Source: Bos javanicus | Taxonomy: Eukaryota > Chordata > Mammalia > Artiodactyla > Bovidae | DNA length: 64,000 bases | Assembly: GCF_032452875.1 (NCBI RefSeq) | Contig: NC_083882.1 | Coordinates: 32,294,001-32,358,000 of the forward strand | Reading direction: 5' to 3' | Part shown: positions 20,823-32,465 of the stretch, piece after piece | Layout of the letters: the number at the start of each line of letters is the position of its first letter | Position numbering within the stretch: position 1 is the stretch's first letter | Position numbers and translations under genes: made by a program | Notes under the pieces: model-generated | The model's input: the letters and a program-made list of their open reading frames with translations, nothing else | What the model was told of the DNA's origin: nothing | Database searches by the model: none

Positions 20823-22141
20823 GATTTCAAGAGAGAGTGATGGGTAGAACCCCTCCTCCTCGAAAGTAAGCTCAAATTTAAATTTTTGTTTGCAGGTAGT
20901 TTATACGAAAGTGTTTGAGTGTATGAAGGGGGGGACATTTCTTTTATTTTGTTAATTTATTGGGACTCTGTGTAGGGCCAGGCTTCAGTGGTCATCTGAC
21001 ACCACAAAATTTATGAGCAGCCCCGCCTGCAGGGTTGGACGATGAGGAACAGAAGCAGTCTTTTTGCCATTCCGGAAACAATCCATTTTTATTCGCTCGT
21101 GTGTCACACGACGGTGTTTGGCAGAAGAGCCTGTTGAGTCATTGCTCCATTTCGGCTAAACAGAGCTGTAGCTTGGGAAGCCCTGCAAGCCGCGCTTCTT
21201 TGCTTATGCTAATGGGTGGACTCTCGCTGCACACACCTCTGTGCAAGACACAGCTTTCACAGCTACAAAATGATAACACTGCTGTATTCTACACTGGTAT
21301 CATTGTCATTGCAAAAAATTACTCTGGCTGTGGGAGAGAATTCTAGATCTGTGCCATGATAGCTACACTGGCAGATATAGTACCTAATTTTTCCTTTTGG
21401 GGGGGTTTTATTTTATTTTATTTTGGTTTGCTTTTATTTACCAAATCTCAAATGGAAAGTTTTATGTTTGTGTTGAGGTGGCCACTTACTGCCCTTAAAA
21501 ATCCACACTGATATATGCAGTCACTTTGAATTGGGTCAGTGCCTTCTCGCTCTTTTTTTTTTTTTTAATTCTCTTCTTCCACCTCCCTCGCCTGTACCCC
21601 TGCCCAATTTTAAGAGAAAATGCTATGCACTGTTACAGGAGATGTGTAAATTCGAGACCATTCAATCTAGCTCACAGTAGCAGCAGTGCTAGAATTGATG
21701 TTCTTTGTAAGATAAGCTGTGCTGTATCCTTCTGTCTTTCAGTGCCTCCCCTGTATTCAAACCATGGCCTCTTGGTAGGTATGTGAGATCCAGTGGGGAC
21801 TGATGCCCACTCTTGAGACCTACTGTTGTCAGCCCCAGTGTGTGGCATTGTTGTGATGCCTACTGTATGCACCTCACTGCAGAAGTTCTTCCCAGCTGAG
21901 AAGCAGTGAGCTCTGGGGCTATCTATTCCAAAGTCATGCTTTGGCATAGTGTCCCTCACCTGCAGACTTTGTCAAAACCCTGTCTCCTCTTTGATGCAAC
22001 ACATCCTCCTCTCGCAAGTCTTTGCTTTCTTTTAACCAAGAGTATGATTCTTGGCTGATAACATAGTTTTATTCTACCTGGGGAGTGTTTGGGAAACAAA
22101 GAGCCAATTAAAGTGTTTTTAGTTAAAAAATTTTTTATTTG

Positions 22142-22149
22142 TGTATATA
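22142..22149 (+). promoter_or_regulatory. Pumilio-type element 2 in the 3'UTR
   Basis: TGTATATA lies in a TA-rich run, so chance occurrence is more likely here than at the other sites. Confidence 0.3.
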
Positions 22150-22177
22150 TATGTTTTGCTTGAGGAGTATTTTCAAC

Positions 22178-22185
22178 TGTAGATA
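22178..22185 (+). promoter_or_regulatory. Pumilio-type element 3 in the 3'UTR
   Basis: TGTAGATA matches UGUANAUA, 36 bases after element 2. Confidence 0.35.
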
Positions 22186-22831
22186 TTAGGATGTTGCGAA
22201 TGGTGGTAAATGACTAGCCTTCTTCCAGCATGATTTCCTTCTCTTTCCTGTGTTATGTTTTGAAAGACTGGAATTTCTTTGGCTTTATCTTGTGTCTTGC
22301 CTTGGAGTTTCGTTCAAAACTCTGAGCCCTACCACCTTCCCTTTTAAATAAGCACTTTAAGTAACTGAAAGATGAATGATCTCGTGGGAGGCAAGTCATT
22401 TAATCGAACCAGTAGAAAGTCTATTTTCTTGTTTTTCTTTCCCTGCCAAATTTGGGGGGCATTTGTGAAAGCTGATATCAAAGGCACTGAGATTTTATAT
22501 TTAGTTCTTCCATAGGCAAGCCTTTCTACCGAGCACATGTCTCCAGTTGGCAGCTTGAGATATTTCTGAGCGTCCGCGTCTTGTTCCCAGTGCCTGCCAA
22601 TGCTTAGTGCACCGTACTGTATAGACTGGCCATCACCCCTCTCCTTGGAAAACGCCACTGGGCTGTTTGAGAACAAGCAGCCTTTTAGGGCTAGAGTATT
22701 TTCTATAAACAGAAGAGCTAAGTTCCCGAAGACTAAGCTAGACAGATGCAGCTATGTGTAAATTGTATATTTTTATGAACTACTGAAGCACGCACCGTCA
22801 CCTCGCTCTGCGTAGCTTTGTGAGGTTTTGA

Positions 22832-22839
22832 TGTATATA
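22832..22839 (+). promoter_or_regulatory. Pumilio-type element 4 in the 3'UTR
   Basis: TGTATATA in gatgtatataagcc, present only in the long 3'UTR. Confidence 0.35.
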
Positions 22840-24436
22840 AGCCACCTGTGAGAGTCCCGAGGTGGGAGGGACAAGAGGACATGAGAGCAGAGACTCCGTG
22901 GAGCCTTTGAAGGTGACCGGATAACTGTCTTCACTGTGACCAATTGGAGCCCCTGAAGAAGGGGCTTTCATACCTCGTTGGAGACGCCACCTCCAGAGTT
23001 CACACTGCACAGGATAAAAGGCTTTATTTTCTCCCAGGATGCAGTAGAATGTCAGAAGCCCACGTCCACATGGACGACAGCGGACCGCCAGTGCACCGCT
23101 GTAGTATGGCGGGCAGGGTGACTGTATACAGATTTTCTCTGGAAGCCAGTTTTGCCCCTGGATGGATTGACTGCCCCTCGAGCCTTAGGAGATGTGGGTC
23201 TGTGTGGATGAAATAACAGAGAGGAGAGTCCTGCAGAGGAGTCCAGGGAGAAGCCACGCCTATGCAGAACCTTTTCCAGACAGGTGAGATGCTCCCATGA
23301 CTGCTGGCTGCCCTGGCCAGCTGGGTGTATAGTTAAGAAGCTGGGTAACTGGTTGAAACTTCTGGTTTGGGGAAGAGGGTACATGTGTGTTAGTACTGTG
23401 GGATATTTTAGGGGGACACATGGGGGACACAGCTGCATGTTCATGTGTGACCCACTAGATGAAGCTCTGCTTCAACCATGTAAGGACATTTGGGGAGGAA
23501 GACTGGAGAACCCTTCCTCTGAGTATTCACCCAGCGGTCACTCTCCATCTAGTGAGATCATGTTCTCAGCACTTCCCTAAGGGCAGAAACCCCATCCTGT
23601 CAGGATAGGTTGGTCACTTTCCCACTAAGAATGTCATGGTGAATCCCTGAGATGTTTCTCTTCTTTGCAGAGTTGGGGGGGGGGGTCCCTCCGAGAAGAG
23701 ACCCAGGCAAGTCAGCAAACTGGATGCCACCTCCATATTGATTTTAGGAATTGACTCTGAATAAAACTCTGTGCAGAATCTCCACTCATGTGGGGATAGT
23801 ATCATGACATTGCTATTGCATTATTTTTCTTGAAGTGTGTGCTGTCTTTCAGGTACAATTTTTGTGTAATTAAAGCCAGTGCATTAAGTTTATATAGACT
23901 ACTTTCTATGCAAGTCTGCGGTAGGAGCAGATAGCAAGAGATTGTGTGTGCTGTTGGGTACACAGATGATAAGCGTGTTTTCAGAAGGGGTACCCCCAAT
24001 GAACACGGTTTGAGAGAGGATGGGTTGTGTGTATGTTTCTGCCCACTAACTTTGAGCAGCCATATTTTGAATTAAATCATCAGAGCCAAGTAACCCGAGA
24101 ATGGTATTAGTTTCCTATGTAATAGCTCAAATGGAACAAATATGAATGCTGAAATGTAACATTGTTCTCCAACATTCCATGTCATTTCTCACTTAAAACC
24201 TCGTTATGAATTATTAGAACCTTTAGGCAAAAATCAAAAATATTTGCAGCAAAATAAAGGCCTACTCTGCTCTTCAAGTGAAGCACTGTATACTTGTTTC
24301 TCTCCAAAGTGAAATTAGATATTTATGATTTCAGTTGCCTTGATAAGTTTCCGAATCACTGGTTTATGCTGAAGATTTTACTCTATTGTCACACAGTCTT
24401 AAGATCATTTTGTCTCAATGTCAACTTTTTTCACTG

Positions 24437-24442
24437 AATAAA
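24437..24442 (+). terminator. SORL1: Distal poly(A) signal of SORL1
   Basis: AATAAA in ctgaataaaaattt. A TG/T-rich stretch (cgtgtctcgagttgttcttt) follows about 45 bases later, as expected for a downstream element. Cleavage would fall near 24,455-24,470. A further AATAAA at 24,717 is an alternative. Confidence 0.55.
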
Positions 24443-24460
24443 AATTTAACTGGGTCAAGA

Positions 24461-25700
24461 AAACACTTCTTTGAAAATCCGCTCTCTTCGTGTCTCGAGT
24501 TGTTCTTTGGAGTGCAGTGAAGATGGTTAATATGGTCTCCAAACACCATTTGATTTGTCATGTTTTAAAAGCATGTTTATTTTATAGATGAGAGAACACT
24601 AAGACCTGGAATAATTTTGTTATTAACAAGCTGGTTCTCAGATGGTGGATCCTTGAAGAACATGATGTCTTTGCGGTGGCTGAGGTGGGGGGAGACATGA
24701 TGGCTGTTTTGAAGTAAATAAAATTGTTCCACAGGGATAAAGACTAATGTGGCTCCCTTAAAGCCATAACTACGTTTCCTAGAGATGATTTGCTAAGAGG
24801 GCAATTTTCAAATCAGAGAAGAGATGAGAAGCGGTACAATGAGCTGTGTGTAGAGAACAGTTTTGGAAGGCTTCTGGAGGCAACGTAGTCTGAGAAGGAT
24901 GCTGCATTTGCCTCTGATTGGTGATGAAAAGCGGGTGGACCTGCAGAGTCAGGGGAGGTAGTGTGGCACAGGTGGGACAGGGCAGGTAATCTGGTGTAAC
25001 ATCTTCTGGGATGTTGCTCTTTGTTTAAATATTGAGCCAAAAATCAATCTCTGAAGTTTTATCATCCTGTTTGGTAGATGAGGAAAAAGAGGCTCAGAGA
25101 AGTTAGGGAATTTGCCTAACCAGAAAGTAAAATGCCAAAACCATCCTTCAATAGAATAATAGTCCTGTTCTGTATCACTGTGCCGTCTGCCTCCTGACAC
25201 CATTCAGTGTCAGGATAAACACCCTCAATCCAGTGTCTTATGCCCTGGAAAATCCCAAGGGGACATCTACCCCCTGGTCATAGTGTAGTTCTTAGGTTTC
25301 CAGGCTTAGATAGTGGGCATATGATAGTCAGTCTCTTGAGGACAAATGCACCTTCAACAAGCTCATGAGACTGATTCACGACAAAATAATCCATGAACTC
25401 ACCTCAGGAAATCGCCCTGTCTCTTAGCAGGTTAGTGTGCCCCGTGCATTCTCCCCACAATGGGAGCTCTACTGGGAGGAGCCAGTTGCAACAAGAAGGT
25501 TATTTGGTGAGCTGGGGCTCAGAGAAAACAGTGGGAAGGGGCTGGGCATAAATAGCAGTTATCCAGTGAATACTGAATGGACAGCAATGAGTGATTGACA
25601 GTCCACTAGAGGAATAATCTACTCCATATGAACTTAATATTTGAAACCTTGATACAGGTCTGTGTCCACTTCTATTTAAAAAGGTCGTGCCAATTGGGTC
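24461..25700. other. Intergenic, no gene seen
   Basis: Single-copy sequence after the SORL1 end. A MIR remnant is visible at about 25,055-25,190 (gtagatgaggaaaaagaggc); the rest holds nothing I can name. Confidence 0.7.
25055..25190 (+). repeat. MIR remnant
   Basis: ttggtagatgaggaaaaaga, ggctcagagaagttagggaa and tttgcctaaccagaaagtaa follow the MIR core. Confidence 0.6.
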
Positions 25701-25701
25701 C

Positions 25702-25880
25702 TTTTTTTTTTTTAAGATTTTTTTCTTTCATGTGGACAGTTATTTTAAGTCTTCATTGAATGTGTTACAGCATTACTTGTTTCATGTTTTGGTTTTTTGA
25801 CTACATCGTAGGTGGGATCTTAGTTCCCCTGACTGGAAGGCAAAATTTCTTAACCACTGCACTGCCAGGGACGTCCTGCC
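25702..25880 (-). repeat. CHR-type SINE
   Basis: Read in reverse: an A-rich tail opposite the T run at 25,702, then gtgggatcttagttcccctg and taaccactgcactgccaggg, the inverted tRNA-related head. Confidence 0.75.
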
Positions 25881-25894
25881 AGTGCGGTCTTTTT

Positions 25895-26310
25895 TTTTTT
25901 TTTTGATTGGAGGATGATTGCTTTATTGCTTTACAATGTTGTGTTGGTTTCTGCCATACATCAACATGAATCAGCCATAAATATACATATATCTCCCCTC
26001 TCTTGACAGAGAAGGCACTGGCACCCCACTCCAGTATGCTTGCCTGGAAAATCCCAGGGACAGAGGAGCCTGGTAGGCTGCAGTCCATGGGGTCGCTAAG
26101 AGTCGGGCACGACTGAGCGACTTCCCTTTCACTTTTCACTTTCATGCATTGGAGCAGGAAATGGCAGCCCATTCCAGTGTTCTTGCCTGGGGAATCCCAG
26201 GGATAGGGGAGCCTGGTGGGCTGCCGTCTATGGGGTCGCACAGAGTCGGACACGATTGAAGCGACGTAGCAGCAGCAGCAGCAGCCCCTCTCTTGAACCT
26301 CCCTCCCACT
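25895..26310 (-). repeat. L1 3' end split by a Bov-A2 insertion
   Basis: The T run, gattgctttattgctttaca and gtgttggtttctgccataca are an inverted artiodactyl L1 3' end. It resumes after the SINE with tcttgaacctccctcccac. Positions 26,310-26,900 are unassigned. Confidence 0.75.
26007..26284 (+). repeat. Bov-A2 SINE nested in L1, perfect target duplication
   Basis: Full dimer with an AGC-repeat tail. cccctctcttga occurs at 25,995-26,006 and 26,285-26,296, a perfect 12-base duplication. Confidence 0.96.
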
Positions 26311-26960
26311 TTGCTGAAGTTTCCCCTGGACTGGGCTTGGGCATCACCTGTGTCTGCCACCCTGACTTATCTTTTGGTTATGCAGTTGAGTTCACGCCTC
26401 TCTGCCCTAAAACATTCTATAGTGATGTTAACTGTGCTTTCAGACTGGGCTATGATACCTTCTTGGCTTGAGAGCTGTTATTTCTCTAAGGTGATTCTAT
26501 TATGTGTTGGTTTGAAAGTAACTCTGAAAGGACGCTGGTTTTGAGTCCTTGGGCACACAGGGTAGCTCCCAAACTCTGCCTACGTGTGTCGCCTGTGAAT
26601 CTCCAGTTCCAGTTAAAGACAGAAGACTACCAAGGCTGAAGCCCTAACAGCAAAGTTGAAAAGCTATCAGAAAATGTAGACTATCAGAAAACCTCTATTA
26701 GAGATACAGGAATTCAACGGAAGATTTCGGGGCTATTTAGTAGAGCCCTTATTGGCCCCAAGGGATGGAGTCCTACCTGTCCCATAGCCCATTTGATTAA
26801 AATGGTTTTTAATGGTTTTAATGGTTTCCTGCTGTTTGGCACCTGTTCTTTGCCAGTTGCTGTGCTAAACTCTAATTTTTTGTTTTAATTCTAAAGTTGA
26901 TCCTGTGATTTAGATAATTTTTAAAAATTAATTTTTATTGGAGTGTAGTTGCTTTATAAT

Positions 26961-27450
26961 TCTTCCCAGGTGGCTCGGTGGTAAAAGAATCCACCTGCCA
27001 GTGGAGGATGGAGAAGGCGATGGCAGCCCCACTCCAGTACTCTTGCCTGGAGAATCCCATGGACAGAGGAGCCTGGTAGGCTGCAGTCCATGGGATCGCA
27101 GAGTTGGACACGACTAAGTGACTTCCCTTTCACTTTTCACTTTCATGCATTGGAGAAGGAAATGGCAACCCACTCGAGTGTTCTTGCCTGGAGAATCCCA
27201 GGGATGGAGGAGCCTGGTGGGCTGCCATCTATGGGGTTGCACAGAGTTGGACATGACTGAAGCGACTTAGCAGCAGCAGCCAGTGCAGGAGATGCCAGAG
27301 ACATGGGTTTGATCCCTGGGTCAGGAAGATCCCCTGGAGGAGGAAACGGCAACTCATTCCAGTATTCTTGCCAGGAGAATCCTGTGGACAGAGGAGCCTG
27401 GTCAGCTACAGTCCATGGGTCGCAAAGAGTAGGACACAACTAAGCATGAG
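26961..27450 (+). repeat. Bov-tA SINE split by a Bov-A2
   Basis: The head (cccaggtggctcggtggtaa, ccacctgccagtg) is at 26,961-27,010 and the body resumes at about 27,280 (cagtgcaggagatgcc) to 27,450. Confidence 0.88.
27011..27279 (+). repeat. Bov-A2 SINE nested in Bov-tA
   Basis: gagaaggcgatggcagcccc through the cagcagcagc tail. Flanks gccagtggaggatg and gccagtgcaggagatg are the degraded target duplication. Confidence 0.92.
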
Positions 27451-27549
27451 CGTGAGCTGTGTTAGTTTCCACTGTAACAGCAAAGTGAATCAGCCACATG
27501 TGTGCCTGTATCCCCTCCCTTTGGGCCTTTCTTACCTCTCAGGTCAGCA

Positions 27550-27665
27550 CAGTGTGTTAAGAGATGAGGACAGTTGGTCATAGAGAGGACGAGCGACTCA
27601 TCCAAGATCTCACGTGTAGTAAGTGGCAGAATCAAGTCTCAAATCTAGATTTAGTCCATTCTTGT
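27550..27665 (+). repeat. MIR remnant
   Basis: gagatgaggacagttggtca, gcgactcatccaagatctca and gtagtaagtggcagaatcaa match the MIR core in order. Confidence 0.6.
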
Positions 27666-28034
27666 TTGTTTTCTTACTTACCATGCTACTTTGCCGTTTG
27701 GTACCATGTTAGAGGTCTGTAATAGTAATACCGTTCAAGGAATTCAAGGGTAGAGGTAATACCTTTTTAAACGCTTTCCACCGGCAAGATTGAAAATGAC
27801 ATTTGGAGACAGAGGTACATTTAAAGTTCTTTGCAAAATCATTTATGTGGAACACAATATTCCCTACTGATGCTAGATCAATGAAGCCTTTTTAATAAAA
27901 TTGGGGAAAAAAATTTTTTTTTAAGAATTCAGTAATCAGAAACACAAAGGATTCTTTTGCTTTGTAACAACCCAGTTAGATTTTCTATCAAAATCCTTTG
28001 CGTCTTGGGAAAGGATGTTCAGTGCACGTTTTTT

Positions 28035-28165
28035 TTTCCCCTCTTTTTTGGGCCATTTTGTGTGGCTTGTGGCATCTTAGTTCCCCAGCCAGAGGTGGAG
28101 CCCGGGCTCACGGCGGTGAACGCCAAGTCCTAGCCCCTGGGCCGCCAGAGGGAGCCCGTGTTCAG
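28035..28165 (-). repeat. CHR-type SINE, diverged
   Basis: ggcttgtggcatcttagttc and gggccgccagagggagccc are an inverted CHR head. The flanking stretches 27,665-28,035 and 28,345-29,085 hold nothing I can name. Confidence 0.6.
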
Positions 28166-28261
28166 TGCACATTCTACTCACCTCTATTTCTGTACATGGG
28201 GGGCGGGGGGGCACACAATTGCACCATGTTCCGTTAGGGTGCTAGTTAGACTGGCACAGAA

Positions 28262-28345
28262 CCCTTCGTGTTAGCCTCTCGGTCGTGTCCGACTCTTTGC
28301 AACCCCATGGACTGTAGCCCACCAGGCTTCTCCATTCGTGGGTTT
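28262..28345 (-). repeat. Partial Bov-A/Bov-tA SINE
   Basis: tcggtcgtgtccgactcttt, gcaaccccatggactgtagc and ccaccaggcttctcc: only the 3' part of an inverted copy. Confidence 0.85.
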
Positions 28346-29084
28346 CGGGTCCCAGCAAAAGGAGGTAGCTGTCATTCTTTTCATACAACCCTAACTGGCT
28401 TGGATGCCAGTGCACCATTACTTTTTTAAAAAAAGATTATGTGTAGGATAATTTGAACCTGCAACAATTTACAGAAGAACAATGAAGTTTAAAAGTTAAC
28501 ACTTAAAAAAATGCTAATCTTATCATCATCATGTCGCAACTCTATTTAATGACAAATGACAACTGGTAATGTTTGGGAATATTTGTGTGAAAACAATGAC
28601 ATATCATACTTAAAACTCAGCATCCACAAACTCTGAGGAAGAAAAAAAGGCTTGAATTTAAATGTAAATCAGCCTTTTAGGAAATGTGCCCTTTGGTTGT
28701 ATGCTCTTACATAAAGCCTTCAAGATAATTGAAGGTCTCATATTTAAACTTTATGTTTTAGTCTCTGTAGCAGAAACAGAATCTATTAGTTACCCAGGAA
28801 TCGGTCACACCCTAGGTGGTACTGAATTATCTAGGGATATGTGTGCACATATATTTTATGGAATTCTTCATAGGCAGTGGATGAGCAGTGCAAGAGCATC
28901 AAGCTCTCGACTTCGTAAACACACCTTACTTAGAACACCAAACGACGACTTCCAAGAATCGGCTCATCTTCAAGGGAGGAAATTTTATTCGCATTGAAAT
29001 GATTTAAGGGATTGCAGTTAAGACCCTGAACACAGAATTTCCGAAAGATAGTCCAAAAATATTTTGAGTAATGGTAGTCCTGTG

Positions 29085-29560
29085 GGAATAAGTCACAATA
29101 GCAAATAAGTAATTGTTTTATGCCGGGCATTGTTCTGGGGGTTTCTTGTATATAAACCCATTAAATCCTCACAATAATTCTATAACGAGGATACTATTAT
29201 TATAATAGATAAGGAAGGACTTCCTTGGTGGCTCAGTGGTAAAGAATCTGCCTGCCAGTGCAGGAGATGCAGGAAATATTGGTTTGATCCTTGGCTCAGG
29301 AAGATCTCTTGGAGAAGGAAATGGCAACCCACTCCAGTAGTCTTGCCTGGGGAATCCCATGGACTCTGGCAAGAGAGTCTTGGGGTCCGCAAGAGAGTCT
29401 TGGGGTCCGCAAAAGAGTCGAGCACGACTTCAAGACTAAAGCAACAACAACAATAGACAAGGAAACTGAAGCACAGAAAGATTAAGAAATTTGCCCAAGT
29501 ACACAACAGTAAGAGGCAGGGCTGATTTCTGAATCTGTGCTTTTAAGTCTTTCAAACACT
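29085..29560 (+). repeat. MIR SINE split by a Bov-tA
   Basis: Left half: gccgggcattgttctggggg, cattaaatcctcacaataat, tctataacgagg. Right half: aaggaaactgaagcacagaa, agattaagaaatttgcccaa. The join falls at tagataaggaa/tagacaaggaa. Confidence 0.85.
29217..29445 (+). repeat. Bov-tA SINE inside MIR, with internal 20-base tandem duplication
   Basis: acttccttggtggctcagtg head, Bov-A body and a cgagcacgacttcaagacta end. The unit aagagagtcttggggtccgc is repeated exactly at 29,371-29,390 and 29,391-29,410. Confidence 0.92.
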
Positions 29561-30669
29561 CCAAGTGACCCTTGGAGAGCCCGATTTGGGTGTAGACATT
29601 TAGAATGTACTTTAATCAATTTACCGTTGTTTTTTGGATTATAAAAGGCCTTCATATCCACTATAGAAATTTGGGGAAAATGAAAGAAGCACCAAGAAGG
29701 AAATGAGGTTTCCTGTTAATCACAGAGATACCTTTATCACTTTATTTTATATGAGAGTTGTATCTGGCTACAGTTCTGTTGCGAATATGACCAAGTTCCT
29801 GTGGGAGAGTTCCCAAGGCTCTGCTACTCCTGTTCAGTCTTGATTCCAACCACAAAGGTGACTTTGCAGATCTCAAAACCAGAGTGATACCCTCTTCCCC
29901 TTTGTCCCTGTAAGCGGTTTTGGCACAGACATACTCAGGACCAGCAGCATCAGAGGACCACCACGCCCTCAACGGCATTTTTATGTTTCCTCACAGTCAA
30001 GTGCTCTGACTCATCTTCCACACTAATGAAACTCATAGGGTTTGTTTGAGTCACTTCGTCATCTCTGGCTCACTAAGTTTTCCCTGTTGAGTTTTTGGTT
30101 GCTTGAAATATGGGATGAATAGCTACAGTGTTTCTCATCAAAGAAAATGGGCAGCTTAAGTAGACATAAGTGAGCACAAGTCAGACACACAAGCCGAAGA
30201 TGCTTTGCAAACATGGTTGTCAAATTGAGTGTGTTTGGTCCCTGAGTAACCAAGAGGGCTGTGTCTAAGCTTTAAAGAGGAGAAGTGGATGGTCTAAAGC
30301 AAGGTGGTGGGATCACTTTGCGAGTTTCTGGGGGATGGCGTAGGAAGAAAAGAAGGACTTGGAGGGAGATTTGGAGGTATTTAGTGTTGGATGGTGAACA
30401 CATTCTCCATTTCAACTGGGATGTGTTCCGTGGCAAAATAGTTTTCCTAAATATTAAACTGCATTGCCCAGATATACAGGAAATGGAGGGTAGAATGTGG
30501 ATTTTATGTGAATAGATTCCCCCTATTGGAATCTCTTGTTAATATCTGCAGGTCTGTAAGATACAGAGAGATCAGGTAGGAAGAAGAAAGAATTCTGAGG
30601 TTTGGGGCAGTTCCTGAAGGAATCAAAGATTAATGTTAGGTCTCAAGTTCAAGGCTGGCAAGACTCTGT
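29561..30669. other. Intergenic, no gene seen
   Basis: Single-copy sequence. Short open frames here show no splice, codon or homology support. Confidence 0.65.
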
Positions 30670-30855
30670 GATGACCTAGAGGAGTGGGCTGGTGGGAGTG
30701 GGAGGGAGGCTCAAGAGGGAAGAAATATGTGTATATATGTAGCCGATTTCACATTATTGAATTATCGATTATATATTATTGATTCACATTATTATACAGC
30801 AGAAACTAACACAACATTGTAAAGCAAGTATACTCTAATTTGAAAAATGTTACAG
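30670..30855 (+). repeat. Artiodactyl L1 3' end
   Basis: gtgatgacctagaggagtgg, gggaggctcaagagggaaga, cagcagaaactaacacaaca and ttgtaaagcaagtatactct in the sense direction. Confidence 0.75.
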
Positions 30856-31249
30856 AACCACACAGTGGTGTAAGGTTGCACAAAATTGTGAGTGTATTAA
30901 GTGCTACACTTCAATTATACACTTAAAAAGTTAATAGAATGACAAAAAAATAAGTACTCAGACCACAAAGGTAAGATAACTTTTCCATTGTTCTTAAACT
31001 AGCAAGTTGCAGACCCATGATTTAAACCTAAACAGCCTATTCCCAGAATTTATAGTTTCATTAAAATATTAATAGCAGATTCCTGGTGATAAATTAGGGA
31101 CATTTTAAATTTTCTTCTTTGTGTTTTTCTAAGTTTCCTAAAACGTCTGCAATAAACATGTATCACATTTTATAACTAGGAGAAAAAAGCCTCCCTGGCC
31201 AGTCAAGCACCTGATTGCCAGACCCGAGTAACACTCATTCAAAGTACTA

Positions 31250-31610
31250 TTGTGGCTTCTCTGGTGGCTCAGTGGTAAAGAATCCACCTGCCAATTCAGG
31301 AGACAGGTTCGATCCCAGGTCTGGTAATATCCCACATGCCATGGAGCAACTAAGCCCATGCTCTGCAACTACTGAGCCTGTGCTTGAGAGCCCAGGAGCC
31401 GCAACTGCTGAAGCCTGTGCACCCTAGAGCCCACGCTCCACAAGAGAAGCACAGCAACGATGAGACGCTGGCGCACTGCAACAGAGAGCAGCCCCCACTC
31501 ACCACAACTAGAAAAAGCCCACTCAGCAGCAAAGAACGAGCACAGCCGAAACTAAAGAGATAAATTATATATAAAACAGAATACACCGTTCACATTAAAA
31601 AAAAAAATAC
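31250..31610 (+). repeat. CHR-2 type SINE, full length
   Basis: tggcttctctggtggctcag head, then ccatggagcaactaagccca, gcaactgctgaagcctgtgc and an A-rich end at about 31,595-31,606. Confidence 0.85.
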
Positions 31611-31756
31611 TATTGGAGCACTTCCTCTGCCCTCTGGAGCAGTTCTGGAGCAACAGAGAATAAAACCTCAAGGTTGGGAGGTCGCTCATGGGTCTTGTGC
31701 AGGTGGCATATAAGGTTTCATAAAAGTGAAAACTGAGGCCAGCTAATTGGGAAGCT

Positions 31757-32031
31757 GCTGCTGCTGCTAAGTCACTTCAGCCGTGTCCGACTCTGTGCGA
31801 CCCTATAGATGGCAGCCCACCAGGCTCCCCTGTCCCTGGGATTCTCCAGGCAAGAACACTGGAGTGGGTTGCCATTTCCTTCTCCAATGCGTAAAAGTGA
31901 AAAGTGAAAGTGAAGTCGCTCAGTCGTGTCTGACTCTTAGCAACCCCATGGACTGCAGCCTACCAGGCTCCTCTGTCTGTGGGATTTTCCAGGCAAGAGT
32001 ACTGGAGTGGGGTGCCATCGCCTTCTCTGTG
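31757..32031 (-). repeat. Bov-A2 SINE with perfect target duplication
   Basis: The tail reads gctgctgctgcta on the + strand. aattgggaagct is repeated at 31,745-31,756 and 32,032-32,043. Confidence 0.95.
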
Positions 32032-32171
32032 AATTGGGAAGCTAATCCATCTTAATTCTAAAAGCCTGAGGTCATGCCTATGCTAGGGGAATCCCATGAT
32101 TACACTGTGGGAGGAAGGAAGCTGCAGTTCAGCTTCTAAGAGAAACCATACTTGAGGTAGGAGAGTGTATC

Positions 32172-32325
32172 ATTGGTTGTGTTGTGGTTCAGTTCGTGTC
32201 CGACTGTTTGTGACTCCTTGGACTGCAGCAGGCCAGGCCTCCCTGTCCCTCACTGTCTCCAGGAGTTTGCCCAAGTGCATATCCATTGAATCAGTGATGC
32301 CATCCAGTTATCTCATTGGTTGTGT
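32172..32325 (-). repeat. BovB 3'-end fragment
   Basis: gttcgtgtccgactgtttgt, aggcctccctgtccctcact and tgaatcagtgatgccatcca are the inverted BovB 3' terminus. Confidence 0.8.
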
Positions 32326-32344
32326 ATCCACATTTTACGAACAA

Positions 32345-32465
32345 TGTGATACCTTATTTCCTTTGAGCTACTGCTGGATCTTAGTTCCCTGACCAGGGAT
32401 CGAACCCGTGCCCCCTGCAGCAGAAGCAAGAAGTCTCAACCACTGGACTGCCAGGAAAGTCTGTA
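32345..32465 (-). repeat. CHR-type SINE head
   Basis: ctggatcttagttccctgac, cagggatcgaacccgtgccc and ctcaaccactggactgccag, inverted. A diverged MIR may follow at about 32,590-32,700. Confidence 0.8.

Larger units (their letters stand above)
20470..24460 (+). other. SORL1: SORL1 3' untranslated region, long form
   Basis: After the stop there are about 4 kb without a recognisable young repeat, an unusually clean stretch here that suggests purifying constraint. Signals AATAAA occur early (20,629, 20,769, 20,817) and late (23,760, 24,253, 24,437). From memory the human 3'UTR is also near 4 kb, which favours the 24,437 signal. AU-rich and T-rich runs are frequent. The exact 3' end is inferred. 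Confidence 0.65.
26925..27545 (-). repeat. L1 3' fragment holding a nested SINE pair
   Basis: Left part: taatttttattggagtgtag and ttgctttataat. Right part: gtgttagtttccactgtaac, agcaaagtgaatcagccaca. Between them lies a Bov-tA that is itself split. Confidence 0.75.

Noticed and set aside
28141..28160. gggccgccagagggagcccg as a CTCF site
   Set aside because: The motif lies in an inverted CHR SINE head and lacks the GGC/GCGC core, so it is explained by the repeat.
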